Assembly: GCA_950106755.1 (NCBI GenBank)
Contig: OX467084.1
Coordinates: 27,841,213-27,905,212, forward strand
From: Climacium dendroides
Lineage: Eukaryota > Streptophyta > Bryopsida > Hypnales > Climaciaceae
Reading direction: 5' to 3'
DNA: 64,000 bases
Part shown: piece by piece, positions 10,230 to 22,190 of the stretch
Numbering within the stretch: position 1 is the stretch's first letter
Layout: each line of letters begins with the position of its first letter
Notes under the pieces: generated by a model
The model's input: the letters and a program-made list of their open reading frames with translations, nothing else
What the model was told of the DNA's origin: nothing
Database searches by the model: none
Program-made: the position numbers and the translations under genes

Positions 10230-10673
10230 CTAAAGAACCATTACAAAACGCTTCTCAAAGAGTTGGCTCATACTAACCATGTTAATTCCCATGCTACTTA
10301 GCTTTAGCATCTTCACAAACTCGAGAAGTGTTGACCTCTCGTCGTCACCAACTACCACTACTTGGAGTTTAGGTCTCCACCTAGTTTCTACCCCATGATA
10401 AGCTAAGAATGAATTCCCTAACATGCTTTCAACTCTCTCAAGATTGCAGATGGTGAAGTCCTCTGTGAACTTTGCCTTGTCCACATTAAACCGCACATCC
10501 GCCACCATCTTGGTAGCTTGGGTCGCTATTTGCCCAAAATTCACCTTCATTGGCAATGCCATGTCCTCCGTTGCTAGCCCCAACCTTTTGGGGCAACTCG
10601 ACGTCAAGATTGAGTTTGTAGTGCATGTATCCAACAACAAAGCAACATGAGTTCCTTTGATTTTGTCGCACAA
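10230..10673 (-). pseudogene. Gypsy aspartic protease
   Basis: A 147-codon open stretch on the minus strand contains Leu-Leu-Leu-Asp-Thr-Cys-Thr-Thr-Asn-Ser, which aligns with the retropepsin active site Asp-Thr/Ser-Gly, here with Cys in place of Gly. Further on comes a Met-Leu-Gly-Asn-Ser-Phe-Leu block, the usual second conserved region of plant gypsy proteases. The altered active site suggests it is inactive. It lies between gag and RT, as expected. Confidence 0.75.
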
Positions 10674-10766
10674 GTAAACTAACCTTTAAAAACCCGGATT
10701 TATGGTTGAAGGAGAAACTGAACCTCCCTCCTACACAACTTGCCTAAGACTTAAACTCTTAAACGT

Positions 10767-12439
10767 TCAATTACCCCTTTTCAAGGGTAGCCTCGTTATT
10801 TCCTTAGTCAAGGTTTCTTCACTAACAACACTAACCTCATTTGTATCACCCCTTTGTGCATCTTGGCTCATAGTAAGTACTTTAACTTTTAAGCCCCCAG
10901 AGTGAACACCACTTATAGCTTTAGAACTTTTCTTCTTCTTGTGGCACTCACGAACTTGATGCCTAACTTCACCACAATTGAAGCAAGCTCCAAACTCCTT
11001 AGCCACTTTGACATCCACCTTGTCTTGCTTAGCCTTTTGTGAGCTTGTTTTTTCCCACCTTTGGCACCATCGTGCCCTTTCGGCTTCACCTTGTGGAATT
11101 TGCGTTTGTTATGATCTTTGTGATCTTCATCCTTGTCACTACCTTGATCATCAGCTTTGCCTACATCTCAAGCATCCCCAAGCCGCATGACCAAGTCGAA
11201 AAGCTCTAACATTGACTTCAGGAGTGTCTCACGCTCCTACACCTTTCTGCTAGTTGCCTTGTCAAGGTTTTCTAGAAATGCCCCCATCAACCCAAGTTCT
11301 AAGTTTTTCCCAACTTTATATTGGAGGTACTTTATTTTGTATTCTTCCACAAACTTGGTGAGGTTTTCCCCGTTCTTCAACTACATGGCTCCAATCGTAG
11401 TGACATCTAAAAGATGTTGGTGTGGCTTGCGCCAAGCAAGGCAAGTCCAAATCTTAAGCTTTGCCCAAGTGCTCGTTGCACTTGCCGCTATCTTCCAAGC
11501 CGCATAAGTCACCGTGGTGCCCTCTTTAAGAAACATACCAAAACCTCTCACCATCACCTCGTTGCTCAAGTAACCTCCCACCTTATAAAAAATCCTCGAG
11601 AAAATCTCATACTCTTGAAGGAAGCCTTCTACTGTGCACTGATCCTTGGTATCCCAAATTATTGGCTTGTGAACATTTTCCATAAATACTTGCTTAGCTA
11701 TAGAAGTCTTGATCCCTTGGATCTCCAAAGACTTCATTAAGGCCGCATTTTGCTCACTTAGCACCTTAATTGATTCTACCAAAGCTTACGTTAACTCCAC
11801 AGGGCCTTCCTTGGATGCCACTAGAAGCACTTTTGGTTCCACTTGTGGCTCCATTCAAAGTTCTTCCATAACCACCTCTCAAAGGTCATGATTTGGTGAC
11901 TAAATGGATTTGGCCCGTCATTGTGGTGCCACGCGATCTGAATCCACCTTGGACAGGGTCGCGCTCCTTAGTACCATCGTTGTTTTTAGCACCACTAACG
12001 CATTTGACCCAGCCAACGCACTCAATGCCCCAAATCCGCTTGAGTCGCTCGAGTCACTACTTTCTTCCATAGTGCCACTAGTAATCACCACCAATGTAGA
12101 TTTTGGCCTTGCCTTTGCCTTAGACACCATCGCTGCCAATCATATTGCCACCATGGGCAATGCAAACACCCCACTAGTGGCTTGCTCCACTTGCAAGTTG
12201 ACCACTCCTTTGGTCAAGGCCGTCTTCACGTTTTATGGCATGGCCTCCATTGCTTCGGCGCTTTAAGGCATTTTGTTACACCTCGTGACTTTTTATTTGA
12301 TGCCAGCCTTTTTGGTCACTTCAAAGAGAGGGTCCTCAATCGGTGTTACATCCTCTTCATTTCACCATGGCTCTTCAAACCTGACTTTGCCTTTGTTCTT
12401 TTTCAATTTCTTGGGCACTCCACTTGGCTTATCCACCAT
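10767..12439 (-). pseudogene. Gypsy gag with CCHC zinc knuckle
   Basis: The likely start is the ATG at 12439, about 55 bases after the primer site, and the first residues are Lys-rich. Several stops follow. The recognisable retrotransposon gag domain spans about 11782-11160, and the zinc knuckle Cys-X2-Cys-X4-His-X4-Cys (Cys-Phe-Asn-Cys ... His ... Cys) lies at about 10940-10985, followed by a Lys-rich tail. The gag protein would package the element RNA. The frame is broken many times and cannot be expressed as one protein. Confidence 0.7.
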
Positions 12440-12493
12440 GTTGAACTTCCCTTATTTAAAAGGCTAAAAAAAACACAATACCGAGCTCTACTT

Positions 12494-12505
12494 GCTCTAA
12501 TATTA
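12494..12505 (-). promoter_or_regulatory. Decayed primer binding site (tRNA-Met type)
   Basis: On the minus strand the string TAATATTAGAGC follows the LTR end by two bases. The common plant primer site for initiator tRNA-Met is TGGTATCAGAGC. The three differences are all transitions (G to A twice, C to T once), the pattern expected from decay of methylated cytosines. Confidence 0.65.
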
Positions 12506-12508
12506 TAT

Positions 12509-13001
12509 GTAATGTTGGTCCAACTGACATATGTCTTACACCTCACTTGGCGCAACTAACCCCTAATCTACACAACCAAACCACACAAGTTAGTACCTAG
12601 AACTTTACCATGCGATCCAAGACCCACAAGTTAGTTCCCACTCTTGGAGTCTCACACAACTCACCGCCAGACTCCCATGCCTAAGTACCTTAAGGCAAGG
12701 GTGGGGACTAAGTCTCTAGTGTCACACTTACCTCCACAATGCCACCCTTTGCACCGCCACATGGTGCGGGCCTCCCTACCGCTGATGTTGGTCCCTCCAC
12801 CCAACACCGCCCAGCAAGAGTCTGCCCAAACTCCTCTTGAAGTCGCAGAGCATCACGTTGCAATCCCAGACCCAAGTGAGCTTCAACCAAAGGGATGTTA
12901 ATTATAATGGGGTCTTTTGAGAGAACATTAGCACAATTACAATTACAAACAAACAAACAAAGGCGACAAGTAGAGGACAAATGATGACTCTAATTGTAAC
13001 A
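12509..13001 (-). repeat. 5' LTR of the gypsy element
   Basis: On the minus strand the segment starts TGTTACAATTAG and ends AACATTACA just before the primer site, giving the expected TG...CA ends with short inverted tips (TGTTAC/TTACA). Its length is about 493 bp. It is GC-richer than its surroundings. The partner 3' LTR is missing, so the limits rest on the ends alone. Confidence 0.55.
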
Positions 13002-14072
13002 AGCCCTACCAAAAAACACTAAGGTGGTAGCACCAACAATTAGTTTTTCAATAGATTTTAGGATTATAATGAACAACCAATGGCTCTAGCCAATAATATC
13101 TCTTTTGTTGGTTGTCAATTTACAATTAAACATGCAACTTTTGTTCAATGCACATTATCGTATGACTATTTAAAGTCTTCATTTTGAAAGATTTTACTAT
13201 ACATAATTATTTTTCTAATACATTTAAAATCAAATGAAGAATCTATGTTTGAATGTCATAATCTGTTCATTAGATTTTTGGACTTCCGAAAGATTTCAAT
13301 TGAAAAATATGAATTTTAAAAATCCCTCTCTTCAATAAGTTTTTATTGTGAACATGGCATGAAGATAACACTAATTTTTGCAACAGGCCTACTCTAGCAT
13401 TTGTGATAATAATGGGATAAATATCAAGCTAATATGAACATATAAGAGTTTTAGGGGTATTCTTTTGTAGTGGCCTTCATTAGCACCCAATACAAAAGAC
13501 TAATGATGCTAATTTTGCCAACCTAGGCAAAAGTGAGGAGCACTTGAACTTCACACAACATAGAAGAGGATTTTGTGATTGTACTTACAAATTACATTGT
13601 AACAAGTTAAATATTTTCATTTCAAGCTTGAGTTGTAGTACAATTGAAGAAGTTCAAAAAAGCTTGCAAATAAAGGAAGATGAAGTAAATCAAAATGGAA
13701 TAGGCATACAATATTTGAATAAAAGACCCAAAGATTTGGAAGGTGTCACAAGAGCTAGGTTGCAAGCAAAATCATGAAAGAGGATACAACAAGGCAATTT
13801 TTAAGAATTCACAATTGTAAAGTTGCAAGAGGAAAGCCATGAACATTTTATTTGACGTTAAGTATTAGAATTTCATATTCAATAAATTGCCATGTGTGAA
13901 CAATAGATAAATATTAGAAGTCAAAATTTTGTTAGGCTTGAACTAGCAACCTTTATAGCAAATCTAGCATCTTCTCCAAACTAGGTGGGAGTATTATGTT
14001 ATAAAACTAATTGTTTTCAAATGCCAGATGCAAAAGTACCCTCGGTTATAAAAGTACACTTTTCTAGTAGTG
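13002..14072. other. Flank of the gypsy element with two CACTA-type right ends
   Basis: TTTTGTAGTG at 13463-13472 and TTTTCTAGTAGTG at 14060-14072 are, in reverse complement, CACTACAAAA and CACTACTAGAAAA termini. The inner sequence of the second (GTGTACTTTTATAAC in reverse complement) resembles the inner sequence of the left end at 6272 (GTGTATTTTATAAA). They could be right ends of CACTA-like elements, one of which may enclose the gypsy cluster. The small open frame at 13544-13777 has no recognisable motif. Confidence 0.4.
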
Positions 14073-15908
14073 GTTGGATTGCTTGCAAGGTGATGTCATC
14101 TAGTTAACATTTGCCAATTATCATTGTGCACAACTCAACCAAATTTCCTAACTTTGCAAATCCCAAATTCTAAATGCCTTTTGGTATACATTTTAGAAGC
14201 TATAGCACTACATTTGTCAAATCTCTTTAAAATGGAATGAACATTCCTCATGATATACAAACTGATTGGATAATCTCCACAAGTTACAAACAATCGTTGA
14301 CAACCTAATTACATTTTTTTCCTTTTCAATATCATTAGTCATTGTTGTAGACTTCTAACAAAAGATTTGAAATTGGAATGGTAAACATTTTGGGTGTGAA
14401 AAAAACATTCTTCAATTCTTTGGGCTATGAAACACTTGTGGAGAGACAAAAATACCCTTTCAAAAAACTTTTTCTAACCTACTCATTCAAAGAGTGAATG
14501 ACCAAAAAAAATTGATGAGGTAATTAGTAGACTCAAGAGAAATACAACCTAAGCAATTTAGTATTTTTCTGACACTCTAATAATATTTTTCCAATTTTCA
14601 AAGTTGAAAATGCAAGTAGCCTATACTAAACCTTAGAAGGATGTCAAGAACATGTTGTATCCTTTGGAAGGTCAAACAAGCTTTGTGCATATTGATAATG
14701 TGTGCAACTTCTTCGATGCAATTTCCATAATACTAACTTAAGTTCAAGACATTTTAGTTGTTTTTTTATTTTATATAGGATAGTTTATCACAAAAATGGT
14801 ACACTATCTACAATAGTGTATTTCAATACTTTGAGCTTTTTCTCTTAGAACTTGACTTTGATATTTAAAATGATTTTTTCTATTTTTGAAAATAAATAAA
14901 TAAATAAAGCTTCCAATAAACAATCTCTATGACACTTGGAAATTCCAAAGCTTCTAATATGCAACATCTATATTATAATATACTTCTATTCTAGAAAATT
15001 TAAGTTTTTTTAATATCATTTGTATTTGATATGAATTTTTTTCATTTTTTCTTCTAAATTTCATAGTAAGTTGAAACTTTTACCAAAATTTCAGAAAGTT
15101 TTATGACATATCTTATACATGTGATTCCATCTCTAAAAAATAAAAATAAATAAATTCACTCATAACTAGAGAATAAATAAAAAATACAAAGTAAAGAACT
15201 TGAATTTAATTTCAATTTAATTTACAGAAGGATTTGAAATATGTCAATTCTAATTGTCAAATTGTTGTATCAAGTAATCTATACCATGTGGACAATTTAA
15301 TTTTGAATAACTATAAAAAAAATTAAATTTAGAAACAAGTCCAACAAGTTATTTTTTGAAGAAGATGTTTTAATTGCACACAAAACAACATTCTTGGTGA
15401 CTTATCCAAATAGAATGAACCAAAGCTTTCCTAAAAGATATTAATATATTCTATATGGATTAAAAGTGATTTTCAGGTTTTTACGGGGGATTTGGTTTTC
15501 CAGAATGAAATGAAAATTATGGGGGGTTTGGTTTTCCAAAATGAAATGAAAATTATACTCCAATGAAATAGTACATTCTTTGACATTCATAAAAATCACA
15601 AAAAATTATAGTAAAATTTGACATCATAGAAACCTCCTAATCTCTCCGTAATTTTAAAAACAATCCAAGACTTTGAGATTTTAGGAACTAACCTTAAAAA
15701 GATGAGACCTATCACCAAAATACATTGTTAAAAATAATGTGATTTTTAGACCAATAGTTGTATTCTTCATTGTGAATGTCATCCATTGGACAAGAGCATC
15801 CTTACAAGGTTAAAGAATTCTTGAAATTCAATTTGTTTTAAATAAGGTCAAATGATACTTTTAGTATGCAATAACTTTAAAAAATTTACTAAAATTACCT
15901 AATAGGGA
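14073..15908. other. AT-rich intergenic DNA
   Basis: Nothing codes here. The only clear structure is an imperfect 36-base tandem duplication at 15485-15556 (GGGGGATTTGGTTTTCC, then an AATGAAATGAAAATTAT tail). Confidence 0.6.
15485..15556 (+). repeat. 36-bp tandem duplication
   Basis: Two adjacent 36-base units differ at only two positions. They are non-coding. Confidence 0.85.
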
Positions 15909-16216
15909 AATTTCGTTAAAATGGCAGCATTCCATGTGCCATTTTTAGACCGCCTGCTCTGAATTGTAAAAGTGACATCTAGGATAGGTATAGCTTTCAG
16001 AAATCTTGGACTCTTACAGATTTTAAAAATCTACAACTACTATAGATTTCAGAATGCACAATCTGAATTGTATAAATGACATCTAACACTGATGTAGATT
16101 TCATATATCTAAAATGATATAGATTTGGACATCTACGATGTTTGTACACTTCAGATCGCCCGCTCTGAACTGTAAAAACTGCCAAAGTAGCAGAATTTCG
16201 CCATTTTAACGAAATT
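15909..16216. mobile_element. About 310-bp terminal inverted repeat element
   Basis: The ends AATTTCGTTAAAATGGC and GCCATTTTAACGAAATT are perfect 17-base inverted repeats. Inside, the unit CTCTGAATTGTAAAAGTGACATCT recurs at about 15956, 16062 and 16154 in variant form, so the interior is a short tandem array. There is no coding. It looks like a MITE. It sits at the edge of the 16217-21460 island. Confidence 0.65.
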
Positions 16217-19200
16217 GCTCATCTATGTACACAACAAACTTAATGAAAGTGAAGCGTACTGCTAAATTTAATGTCCACTTACGACATCCACCATAATAGA
16301 GCAGTGAATATTATCTCGTGGTACAGTATATGGACCAAAGCATTTTGGAAGGAAAAAAGGTAATAGAAACTTTGCTACAGCCGAACAAACAGGACAAGCC
16401 ATATGGCAAAGTGCCACGGACGTACCGACGACTCCACTGGCAGAGGATGATTTCAGGAAATATCAGACGCCAAAGAGGACGACAATTGATGGCACGTATC
16501 GACTGGAGGAGGATACGGTAAAACCTGGTAACGCGTCCTCGTTGTGGACGTCACCAATCTTATTGCAAATCTTCATTTAACAGAGGAAGTCGATAAAAGC
16601 GAGGGAAACACAGTTTCCCATTCTGGCCATGGATGGATGCACACAGGTTGCGCATACCATGGGAATCCGAGGGAACCTACAATTGACAGATGCTTTCTAG
16701 AAATATTCACGCTTGAGCCACGCCTGATAATATCACCTTTGGAGATTTCAATAATCATCCAATGCACTACATGAGTTTGATACAACTACAGAGAAATCAA
16801 ACTCTGGAGTCAAGAGCATCGAGCTACTTTTCTAACGAAAACTAGAACTTATGCGCACACTAGTCCTAGAACATCAACTCCACCCTGCATTTCAAGTGGT
16901 GTTATAGATCATTGAAATGCAACCACAACGGAGTAGAAATGTGATCACGCTACTTCAAGAACGCAGTGAACACTCATAAAATCTACGTGCTGCTGCAGCA
17001 TCTCGCTACCAAATGTTACTAATGACACCCAAAAAGGTCAGTCAGATGCACATGTACTTATCGACATCTGTTAAAACAACCTCTTAGCTCGAGTTTTTAA
17101 CCATACGCATGCATATGTCGTTTCTCATCACCCAGCAGCTCACATTGTTGCCTTCTGTGAGCTTCAACACTCGCATGCCGCTGAAACTCCGCGTCGTCGA
17201 TAGAGCTGATGCGCATGGGGTTCTGATATGGAAACACAGGGGCAAGAGGTTCTCAGCAGGTTTTTAATTTGGTGCTTTTCAGAAAACAATCGGCTCATTA
17301 TAAATGGAAGGACACCTGATTCCACGTACACAGAATTTTGAAGGAAGAAAGACTGCGTAATGGGTACCTGGCGTAACTTGAAAAATTGCGAAATGTTCAC
17401 CGAGTTAGTGCTGATGCACGTTAACCTTGTGCTACGCAAGTCCTCTACAGACCTGGAGATTTATGCCACAAAGACCCATTAATTCTCAGTTTGAATTTAA
17501 CTATTTATGACATAATCATATCTCACGCATCCAAATATCCACTCAACAGTGATTACGTTACAAATTTATGCAGAATAAAATAAAGAGAATTGCAGCGGAC
17601 ACTAGTCCAAATAAACGAATTCCTCCACCCTTGCCATCTCAGCAGACAACAACTACAATTCAATCACTATCAGAAGAACGGAACTAGAGGAAGACATGCC
17701 CTGAAGGTGAATAAATCAACTCTGTTATGGCGTAAATGATTTTTGAAAAGAATATATACCAAAATTGCATTGACTACAAAAAAAGAAAATACCTACACTA
17801 AGGCCTCTGAGAAATCCCTCTGCAGCAACAGTTCTGTCTCATCAATGTGCTTCTACACATATCATTTGATCCGCGACAGACAATTGTTCTGATCGAGAAG
17901 AACCAAGAAGATACTAGACATACCTGGGCATTTTGCAGCACGGGTGAATATGCTCATTTCTAAGATCAAACTCTGAAATCAAACAGGATTCATGGTCGAT
18001 AATGTAGCGCGAGAATAAAGGCGCCCCCCTACAGGCTAAAGAGATATAGTGGCCACCCATATTACAATCCACAGTATTTCAATGGCTCGCAAATTCATCC
18101 GTCGGTTATAGGACGACACCTCGAACCACCTCAAAGGTGAAGTGCCAACTCCATCTGAATCTTCACCACAGTAAAAGGTGAACAGGAAGAGTACGATTGT
18201 TACCAACGGTATCCTTCTGCAGAGAGAGCGTGAGGCGAAAAACTCAGGCCCGATTGCAGCAGGATTCCAATAATTGTCTCAGCATAGTGCTGAGCACTAT
18301 GAACTCAAAGTAAGGGTGAAACAAAATCGTCGAGTCGCCGCAATCTGATCCGATTCCTTAAAGTTAAAGGAACATGCGACAGAGAGGAAGAGGAAAGGTT
18401 CCAAAAGAGTGAGGTACTACAGATAACTGCACGAGCCATGGTCCAGGCTTAGTCCCGCATGCACACGTACAGAAACGTGGAAACCTGACTTCTTTCTGGC
18501 AAGAAGATTACGTGCGGAAGCACCCAAATCTAGTAACCTGACATTTGGATACTAAATGATTTAGTTCTCCCAATGTCGACAGACGAAGCGTCTGTTTGTC
18601 CTCTCCTCAAGTCTGTCGACCTGGAACAGGACTCGTGCGGACTGCATGACAGCTCCAATCAACAACTCAATCGGATTCCATGTCTGCGATGACTAAGCTG
18701 ACGTAATACTGTAGACACTTCTCAAGAGACATCTTTCCATTTGTGCTTGTGGAATATGTACCTCATCACGATCTCCTTTGGTTATTAGGATATATGCATA
18801 ATCCATATCGAAAGCATCTGCTTGTCTCCTCTTCTGTTGAACATCACGAAATACCTCAATGTGGCAATTGTACCACCTCATGGACGGCCCGCAAGGTCAG
18901 TAATGAGGCTCTTCTTGAGATATGCCACTTCTGTAGCATTTTCATCTAGTAGTACACTAATCAGCAGCAGGACTTGCCACTCACAAATGCCTTTCTCTCG
19001 ATAATGAGACCTTTAATGCAGTTCTCATTCGAGAAGCACCAATCGACTACGCTGGGGAAAGGTAAATTCTAACGAATCCAAAATGAACTTCGTTTCATTT
19101 TGAGTATGAACTTCATTCGGCACATAGTTAGGTTAAACATGTTTTCAGTTCCATGTCCGATGCACCGATTGCCGTTTTCCTTTCGACTGCAGTGGACAAC

Positions 19201-21460
19201 ACCAAACAGGCGGCTCAGATTGCATTAGATGAGCATCTTCCATGAGGGCGCAGTAAAGTAAAGTCGATATTGGCTAGCTCGAGCGCCGGAATATTATATT
19301 GGTCTCCATTGAAAATCCAGAATAAGACGCTAGGAAAAGGCCCGTCCCTTTCGGACGCAGCCAAAGGATGTATAAGAATCCCTGGCAAGAGCAATACATC
19401 AAATATCAGCCTCAATTCTAGACGAAATATGGATGGAGGACATCATATAAGACTTCATAACCATTGCGCTAAGAGCTCAAAATTGTAGGAAGAACAGGAA
19501 TCTCAAGATTGAGAGTCGTCAAGCTTGCAACCGTATAAATAATGCGCAAAATGGTACAAATCGCATTTACACCAATGAGACAGTACGAACTGATAATACT
19601 AATTATGATAGTAACACCTAGAGAAGCGATTAGGAACGCGCGTCTTACCCAAAGACACGCACAACATGTGCACTTTGAGACTGAGAAGTCATTATCATAC
19701 GCTCACTATTAGAACTTTGTACACCGCATCTCGATCGCCGGACCAAAACTACTTGAAAAGCACAATCGCGAACTTGGGAATCATAAAGAACGCGGTAACG
19801 CAAGCGTATTGAACTCTATTCGATCCAAATTTTGACGCAGCATAAATCAGTCCGGATAAACTGAGCACGGAACAGAAGCAATCATTGTACAGACACCACG
19901 TGCATTTCCGGAATAACTGCGCGCTAGAATCGTCGCATTTGTAGCATGCGCATCGTCACACGTAGAACTGGGCACCGAGGTAGTGGTAGATGATGTTCGT
20001 GAACCAGAATATGATTGAAATCCTAACAGAAAAAGAAGTCACTACTTGCTAACACTATCGCATTATCTTTTTCTCAGAATCAAAGCCACCAGTCAAACCG
20101 ATAAAAAAATATAACAACGATAACAATGGACTTAGAAACCGTAACCCGGCATCGTACTTCTCATTAAGAGCACTCCCAAGGATGGACACGAACAGAACAG
20201 CAAATTCCACCTAATAGCACTCACACGTGCAAGGTAGAAGCTCAATAAATGGTAGTTCGTGGATACACTTGCTGGTGAAAGTGAAGCCACCAGAAAAAGA
20301 CAACTGTTTAAAAAGACAGTACGTTAAGAAAGAGTCAAGCCTTCAGAGATAAGTTAGTCAAGCCTTCAGAGATAAGCTAGTTTCGTGAGCATGAATGTGA
20401 CCTCTATTTCTGATCGTCAAGTTCAGAAAAGTGAACAATGAGGACAATGTCACAGTCACTTAGATGCTTAAAAAACAAATCGTACTCTAATATAATGGCA
20501 ACACGCGATACGCAGCTCCGCGTCTCTAGAATTCACTAAACTGGCGCGAAGGAATCCTGCTAATGTAATCGAAGAACCAATACAACGTTCACGGAGGTGC
20601 AACAACCCTCCATGTCTTACGAACTCGAAGCATTGCATTTCTAACACGAGTGTTCCAACCACCAAAATTCCTCATTCTCCTCCTACAAGCCAATCTCCCA
20701 GCACAGGGGAGATATCGAATCTTTCCGATAATTCAGTCCCTGTTCATCCCATCGCACGAGATTTTAAGTGGCTAATAGACGGTACTACACAACACCTTCA
20801 CAGAAGCATGAGCTGCAAAGCTCGCTACAACGATCGGACCACAGAAAAAACAACAAAATCTCAACATTACCGCGCACAACAAAGCAAGAAAGTCCTCGAG
20901 CCGCGGCCTCGCAACCGGATTCACTATCCCACTCTCCTCGTAAACTCATAAATCATCAATAATCAGCGCTCCTCACATACTTCCGGCGGAAACAAGAGCC
21001 ACGCGCGAAGGAGCGAGCGCTCCTGTCGCGCTCAAAATTTCATCGCCAATTTTGGCACAAGAAAGGCCGACCGACCGTGCGAATCACCTTCCGAGAGAAA
21101 TGAGGAAGGCGGAAGCTCATGTAAACTGGAATTGGAGAAAGACTCGCGCGGACAATGGCATCCGCCCGACTACTTGCAACTCGCAGTACCAGCGACGCGA
21201 CGCGCGCGATGGCAAAAACGCAGATGACGACCAAAACGCAGGAGGGGACAACACTGTCGTGCGAGGCCGGGCCGGGTGGCTCCCTGACGGGCTGGGCTGG
21301 GCTTCTGTACCCGTCCCGAGATGCGGGGCGCCAGTGGGAGCTGTAGAGTCACGGGTGGTGGCCTGCTTTGTCCCCCACATCATTTCAACATCCCCTAAGA
21401 TTCTCCTTGCAGAGCGACAGTGCCGGTGTATTTCTTCGCTGAAGTTACTGTTTTCTTAGG
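16217..21460 (-). other. Gene-like island without recognised protein; candidate transcript
   Basis: This 5.2-kb block has clearly higher GC and CpG than its surroundings and contains none of the dispersed repeats, so it resembles the other gene islands. No open frame exceeds about 135 codons, and none is recognised. On the minus strand the GC-rich end (about 21380-20870) looks like a plant leader exon: it reaches a GTAATG splice donor at 20870 followed by T-rich sequence typical of a leader intron. Possible small exons on the minus strand lie at 20468-20665, 19215-19415 and 18693-18881, but I cannot confirm splice sites. On the plus strand about 16340-16520 also reads like an exon ending at GTAAAA. 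It could be a spliced long non-coding RNA, a many-exon gene, or a decayed one. Confidence 0.35.
20334..20379 (+). repeat. 23-bp tandem duplication
   Basis: GTCAAGCCTTCAGAGATAAG-containing 23-base units stand twice in a row with one mismatch, inside the 16217-21460 island. Confidence 0.8.
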
Positions 21461-21594
21461 AATTTACATTGTTTGTACTTTGCAGCGTTCTAGTAATTAT
21501 ATATTTACTATTTTATTAATAAATTAAAAAATTCCAAAATTTGTAGTATTCCCAGTAATACCCCGTAAATCACCACTTAAAAAATAATAATAGC
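21461..21594. other. AT-rich spacer
   Basis: AT-rich DNA with no feature lies between the gene-like island and the next TA-flanked element. Confidence 0.6.
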
Positions 21595-21595
21595 A

Positions 21596-21978
21596 AGGTA
21601 GAAGCACCCAAAATCATTATTTTAAGCAATTCATCATAGTTGGAGGCATATTTTTCTAAAAATAATATTTTTGTAGTATATGCAAGTGAAAATCATGAAT
21701 ATTAAAAAAAAATAGATTTTTCGGACATTGTATGTAATGTCTATGATTTTTCAAAGTGTTGGCTACCTAAACCACTAAAACTATCCTATAGGTGTCTCCA
21801 AAACTGAACCCTGTAAAAATCAGTTGTCAACAAATTATAGTCAAATATGTGTCCTTTGAATGTGTTGGCCAATCAATGTTAAGCATGTGAAGGACACATT
21901 CACCAAAGTCTAAGGACATAATTGAGTGAGTTTAGGAACAAAGAATAGGAATAAGTGTAGGAATGGGTGTTTCTACCT
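21596..21978 (+). mobile_element. MITE of the AGGTA family A (383 bp)
   Basis: The ends AGGTAGAAGCACCCA and TGGGTGTTTCTACCT are inverted repeats, with TA on the right (the left flank has decayed to CA). Interior landmarks shared with the copies at 33005-33390, 35930-36277, about 41840-42324 and 59945-60310 are the block AAAATCATGAATATTAAAAAA and a block around a TGTATGTAATGTCTATGA motif. There is no coding. Confidence 0.8.
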
Positions 21979-22190
21979 TAGCTTCAAGAGGGGAGAAATT
22001 TGATGAAAATTTTTAATTTAAATGCAAAGTCTATTTGGAGCAAATTTACTAGATAAACTTAAAAGAAGAAATCATTTGTTTTTATCAGAGGAAATACTTG
22101 TATCAATTCTATAATGCATTCAAAATACCTCAGATTTTACCAAAAAAAATTTAATTCTTGTGCATAAATGGATATGACAAGGTTAAAGTG

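Larger units (their letters stand above)
7673..13001 (-). mobile_element. Degenerate Ty3/gypsy LTR retrotransposon, 3'-truncated
   Basis: On the minus strand the order is LTR (13001 to about 12509), primer site, gag with zinc knuckle, aspartic protease, reverse transcriptase with Tyr-Ile-Asp-Asp, RNase H, and the beginning of integrase. The order of RT before integrase defines Ty3/gypsy. The element stops inside the integrase zinc-binding region at about 7673, where the GC-rich unit begins, so most of integrase and the 3' LTR are missing. A 770-bp element is inserted between RNase H and integrase. Many stops and frameshifts break the polyprotein, so it is dead. Confidence 0.9.

Noticed and set aside
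21052..21459. 135-codon plus-strand frame in the CpG-rich leader-like segment
   Set aside because: It begins without an early ATG, is matched by an equally open minus-strand frame, and has no motif. It is better explained by GC-rich untranslated sequence.
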